Positions 6,527-8,358 of a stretch of DNA of 8,358 nt are shown here, piece after piece. How positions within the stretch are numbered: the stretch's first letter is position 1; the number at the start of each line of letters is the position of its first letter. Below the pieces are notes generated by a model. It did no database searches. It was given only the letters and a program-made list of their open reading frames with translations, and was not told the origin of the DNA. This DNA comes from Maribacter sp. (lineage in GTDB: Bacteria > Bacteroidota > Bacteroidia > Flavobacteriales > Flavobacteriaceae), in assembly GCA_030730545.1 (NCBI GenBank), contig JANQUX010000129.1, positions 1-8,358 of the forward strand. The letters are read 5' to 3'. Position numbers and translations under genes: made by a program.

Positions 6527-7264
6527 ATGGAACATTTTATTACTTCAATTTCTCTGGTTTCCAAAATGGCACCAGATGATTATGTAGGTTTTACCTTTTT
6601 TATTGGATCTATGGCCATGATGGCTGCATCTGCTTTCTTTTTTCTTTCATTAAATCAATTTGATTCTAAATGGAGAACATCAATCTTAGTTTCTGGTATC
6701 ATTACGTTTATTGCCGCAGTACATTATTTTTATATGAGAGATTACTGGGAGGCTTTTGGAGAGTCACCAACTTTCTTTAGATATGTTGACTGGACATTAA
6801 CTGTACCACTAATGTGTGTAGAGTTCTATTTAATTCTTAAAGTAGCTGGCGCTAAAAAATCACTACTCTGGAAACTAATTTTAGCTTCAGTAGTAATGTT
6901 AGTAACAGGATACTTTGGAGAGGCAGTTTACAACACAGGCAGTGGTCCGGCTGTTTGGGGATTGATCTCAGGTCTTGCCTACTTTTATATTGTATATGAA
7001 ATTTGGTTTGGTTCTGCAAAAAAATTGGCAGAGCAAGCAGGAGGAGCCGTATTAACCGCACACAAAACTTTATGTTGGTTTGTACTTGTAGGATGGGCAA
7101 TTTATCCACTAGGTTACATGGCAGGTACACCTGGTTGGTATGAAGGTCTAGGAAATATAGGTCTTAATATGGATGTTATTTACAACATTGGTGATGCTAT
7201 AAATAAAATAGGATTTGGACTTGTTGTTTATAGTGCAGCAGTTGCCGCAAAAAAAACTTCATAA
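6527..7264 (+). CDS. Proteorhodopsin, green-tuned light-driven proton pump
   Basis: This encodes a 245-residue, seven-helix microbial rhodopsin, full length for the family. Helix C reads RYVDWTLTVPLMCVEFYLI. By alignment to the GPR pattern this gives proton acceptor D88, T92 and proton donor E99, the DTE set of outward proton pumps (not the NDQ set of sodium pumps or the NTQ set of chloride pumps). M96 sits at the spectral-tuning position (105 in GPR), and methionine there is linked to green absorption in flavobacteria. H66, in AAVHYFYMRDYW, matches the histidine partnered with the acceptor. K227, in DAINKIGFG of helix G, is the retinal Schiff-base lysine. All key residues are intact. The ATG has an A-rich upstream region and no Shine-Dalgarno sequence. 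The retinal would come from the divergent blh; carotenoid genes must be elsewhere. Transcription likely ends at the hairpin near 7311-7340. Confidence 0.97.
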   Translation: MEHFITSISLVSKMAPDDYVGFTFFIGSMAMMAASAFFFLSLNQFDSKWRTSILVSGIITFIAAVHYFYMRDYWEAFGESPTFFRYVDWTLTVPLMCVEFYLILKVAGAKKSLLWKLILASVVMLVTGYFGEAVYNTGSGPAVWGLISGLAYFYIVYEIWFGSAKKLAEQAGGAVLTAHKTLCWFVLVGWAIYPLGYMAGTPGWYEGLGNIGLNMDVIYNIGDAINKIGFGLVVYSAAVAAKKTS

Positions 7265-7310
7265 CACATTAGCAACATATTTTAGTTGGTTAATAATTAT
7301 AGTTGCTATG

Positions 7311-7340
7311 AAAAAGATCGCTTCGGCGATCTTTTTTTTT
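7311..7340. terminator. Bidirectional intrinsic terminator between proteorhodopsin and argS
   Basis: A perfect stem GATCGC / GCGATC (7316-7321 with 7326-7331) is closed by a TTCG tetraloop on a C-G pair, one of the most stable RNA loops. AAAAA before and nine T residues after extend the stem and give a T tract on the plus strand; the minus strand has TTTTT after the same stem. It thus serves both convergent genes. The argS stop codon (7341-7339) overlaps the edge of the T run. Confidence 0.9.
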
Positions 7341-8358
7341 ACATACGTTCAGGCACTTCAACACCTAACAATCTAAATGCATCTTGTATTACTTCAGCTA
7401 CTTTCTTAGATAACTGAACACGTAAAACTTTCTTCTCATCATCAGACTCCCCTAGTATAGAAACTTGCTGGTAGAACGAATTAAATTCCTTCACCAAATC
7501 ATAGGTGTAATTTGCAATCAATGCCGGACTATAATTCTCCGCAGCTAATTGAATGACATCTGGGAAGATTTGAAGTTGCTTAATCAACTCCTTTTCTTTC
7601 GCGTGTAATTCTGTAACCTTGGCATCTTTAGAAATATCGATACCCATACTTTCTGCCTTTCTCAAGATAGATTGAATACGTGCGTAGGTATATTGAATAA
7701 ACGGACCAGTATTCCCTTGAAAGTCTACCGACTCTTCAGGGTCGAACAAAATTCGTTTTTTAGGATCTACTTTTAATATGTAGTATTTTAAAGCACCTAA
7801 ACCAATCATTTTATAAAGCGACTGCTTTTCGGTTTCATTATAATCTTCAAGCTTACCTAACTCTTCAGAAATTTTAGCGGCAGTTTGTGTCATATCTGCC
7901 ATAAGATCATCGGCATCTACAACAGTACCTTCTCTACTTTTCATTTTTCCGCTAGGCAAATCTACCATACCATAACTAAGGTGATGCAATTTGTTAGACC
8001 AAGAGAATCCGAGTTTCTGCAGAATTAAGAACAATACTTTAAAATGATAATCTTGCTCATTACCAACAGTGTACACCATACCATTTACATCTGGGTGATC
8101 TTTTACACGTTGTATCGCAGTACCAATATCTTGGGTCATGTAGACCGCAGTACCATCTGAACGAAGAACAATTTTCTCATCTAGCCCGTCTTCGGTCAAA
8201 TCAATCCAAACACTACCATCTTCCTTTTTAAAGAAAACTCCTTTTTTTAATCCTTCAGCAACCACATCTTTACCTAAAAGATAGGTGTCACTTTCATCGT
8301 ACAGGTTATCAAAATCGACTCCTAAATTCTTATAGGTAACCTCAAAACCTTTATACAC
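7339..8358 (-). CDS. argS: Arginyl-tRNA synthetase, C-terminal part (5' end outside window)
   Basis: The frame enters at the right edge and ends with TAA at 7341-7339, giving about 340 residues. It represents the catalytic-domain end and anticodon-binding region of a protein that is normally about 590 residues. The GTG at the edge is internal, not a start. Visible signatures are SDGTAVYMTQDIGTAIQR (fragment residues 67-84), YTVGNEQDYHFKVLF, and KMKSREGTVVDADDL, the class I KMSKS-loop equivalent in the form usual for ArgRS (138-152). Next come TGPFIQYTYARIQSILRKA and a DALR-type helical anticodon-binding domain ending in LLGVEVPERM. The enzyme charges tRNA-Arg in the cytoplasm. The HIGH motif and N-terminal domain lie beyond the window. 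It is a housekeeping gene, convergent with proteorhodopsin and separated from it by the hairpin. Confidence 0.97.
   Translation of the reverse strand: MYKGFEVTYKNLGVDFDNLYDESDTYLLGKDVVAEGLKKGVFFKKEDGSVWIDLTEDGLDEKIVLRSDGTAVYMTQDIGTAIQRVKDHPDVNGMVYTVGNEQDYHFKVLFLILQKLGFSWSNKLHHLSYGMVDLPSGKMKSREGTVVDADDLMADMTQTAAKISEELGKLEDYNETEKQSLYKMIGLGALKYYILKVDPKKRILFDPEESVDFQGNTGPFIQYTYARIQSILRKAESMGIDISKDAKVTELHAKEKELIKQLQIFPDVIQLAAENYSPALIANYTYDLVKEFNSFYQQVSILGESDDEKKVLRVQLSKKVAEVIQDAFRLLGVEVPERM

Overview
The window looks like chromosomal DNA from a marine flavobacterium (Bacteroidota, probably Flavobacteriaceae). The evidence is low GC content, start codons without Shine-Dalgarno sequences, a FecR-type anti-sigma factor with the C-terminal domain typical of Bacteroidota, a TonB receptor carrying STN and carboxypeptidase-regulatory-like domains, and a methionine-tuned proteorhodopsin beside a blh gene. 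This placement is inferred from protein and sequence style, not from a database search.

Left part (1-5541): a cell-surface signalling module. A divergent lipoprotein gene (minus strand, 3' end off the window) faces an ECF sigma factor gene. Next come a FecR-like anti-sigma gene and an outer-membrane TonB-dependent transducer that overlaps it by 20 bases. The main observation is a shared bipartite motif, GTAGGGTATT-N10-GTTGTT, with identical spacing. It occurs once on the minus strand ahead of the lipoprotein gene and once on the plus strand ahead of fecR, and nowhere else in the window with both halves. It looks like the promoter recognised by the local ECF sigma factor. If so, the sigma factor drives its own anti-sigma/receptor operon and also the divergent lipoprotein, which would then be an output of the circuit. 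The lipoprotein is built from two unrelated sets of internal repeats. The transducer gene carries an apparent one-base deletion near 4054 that splits it into two open frames.

Right-centre part (5532-7264): a light-harvesting pair. blh (retinal-forming beta-carotene cleavage oxygenase) is on the minus strand, and a proteorhodopsin gene is on the plus strand. They are divergent and about 53 bases apart. The rhodopsin has the DTE residues of an outward proton pump and a green-tuning methionine. blh has no usable ATG and probably starts at TTG.

Right end (7311-8358): a strong UUCG-loop hairpin with T tracts on both sides separates proteorhodopsin from the convergent 3' part of argS (arginyl-tRNA synthetase), whose 5' part lies beyond the window.

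No tRNA, rRNA, CRISPR array or insertion sequence was seen. The only non-coding stretches are about 50 to 170 bases long and are described below.
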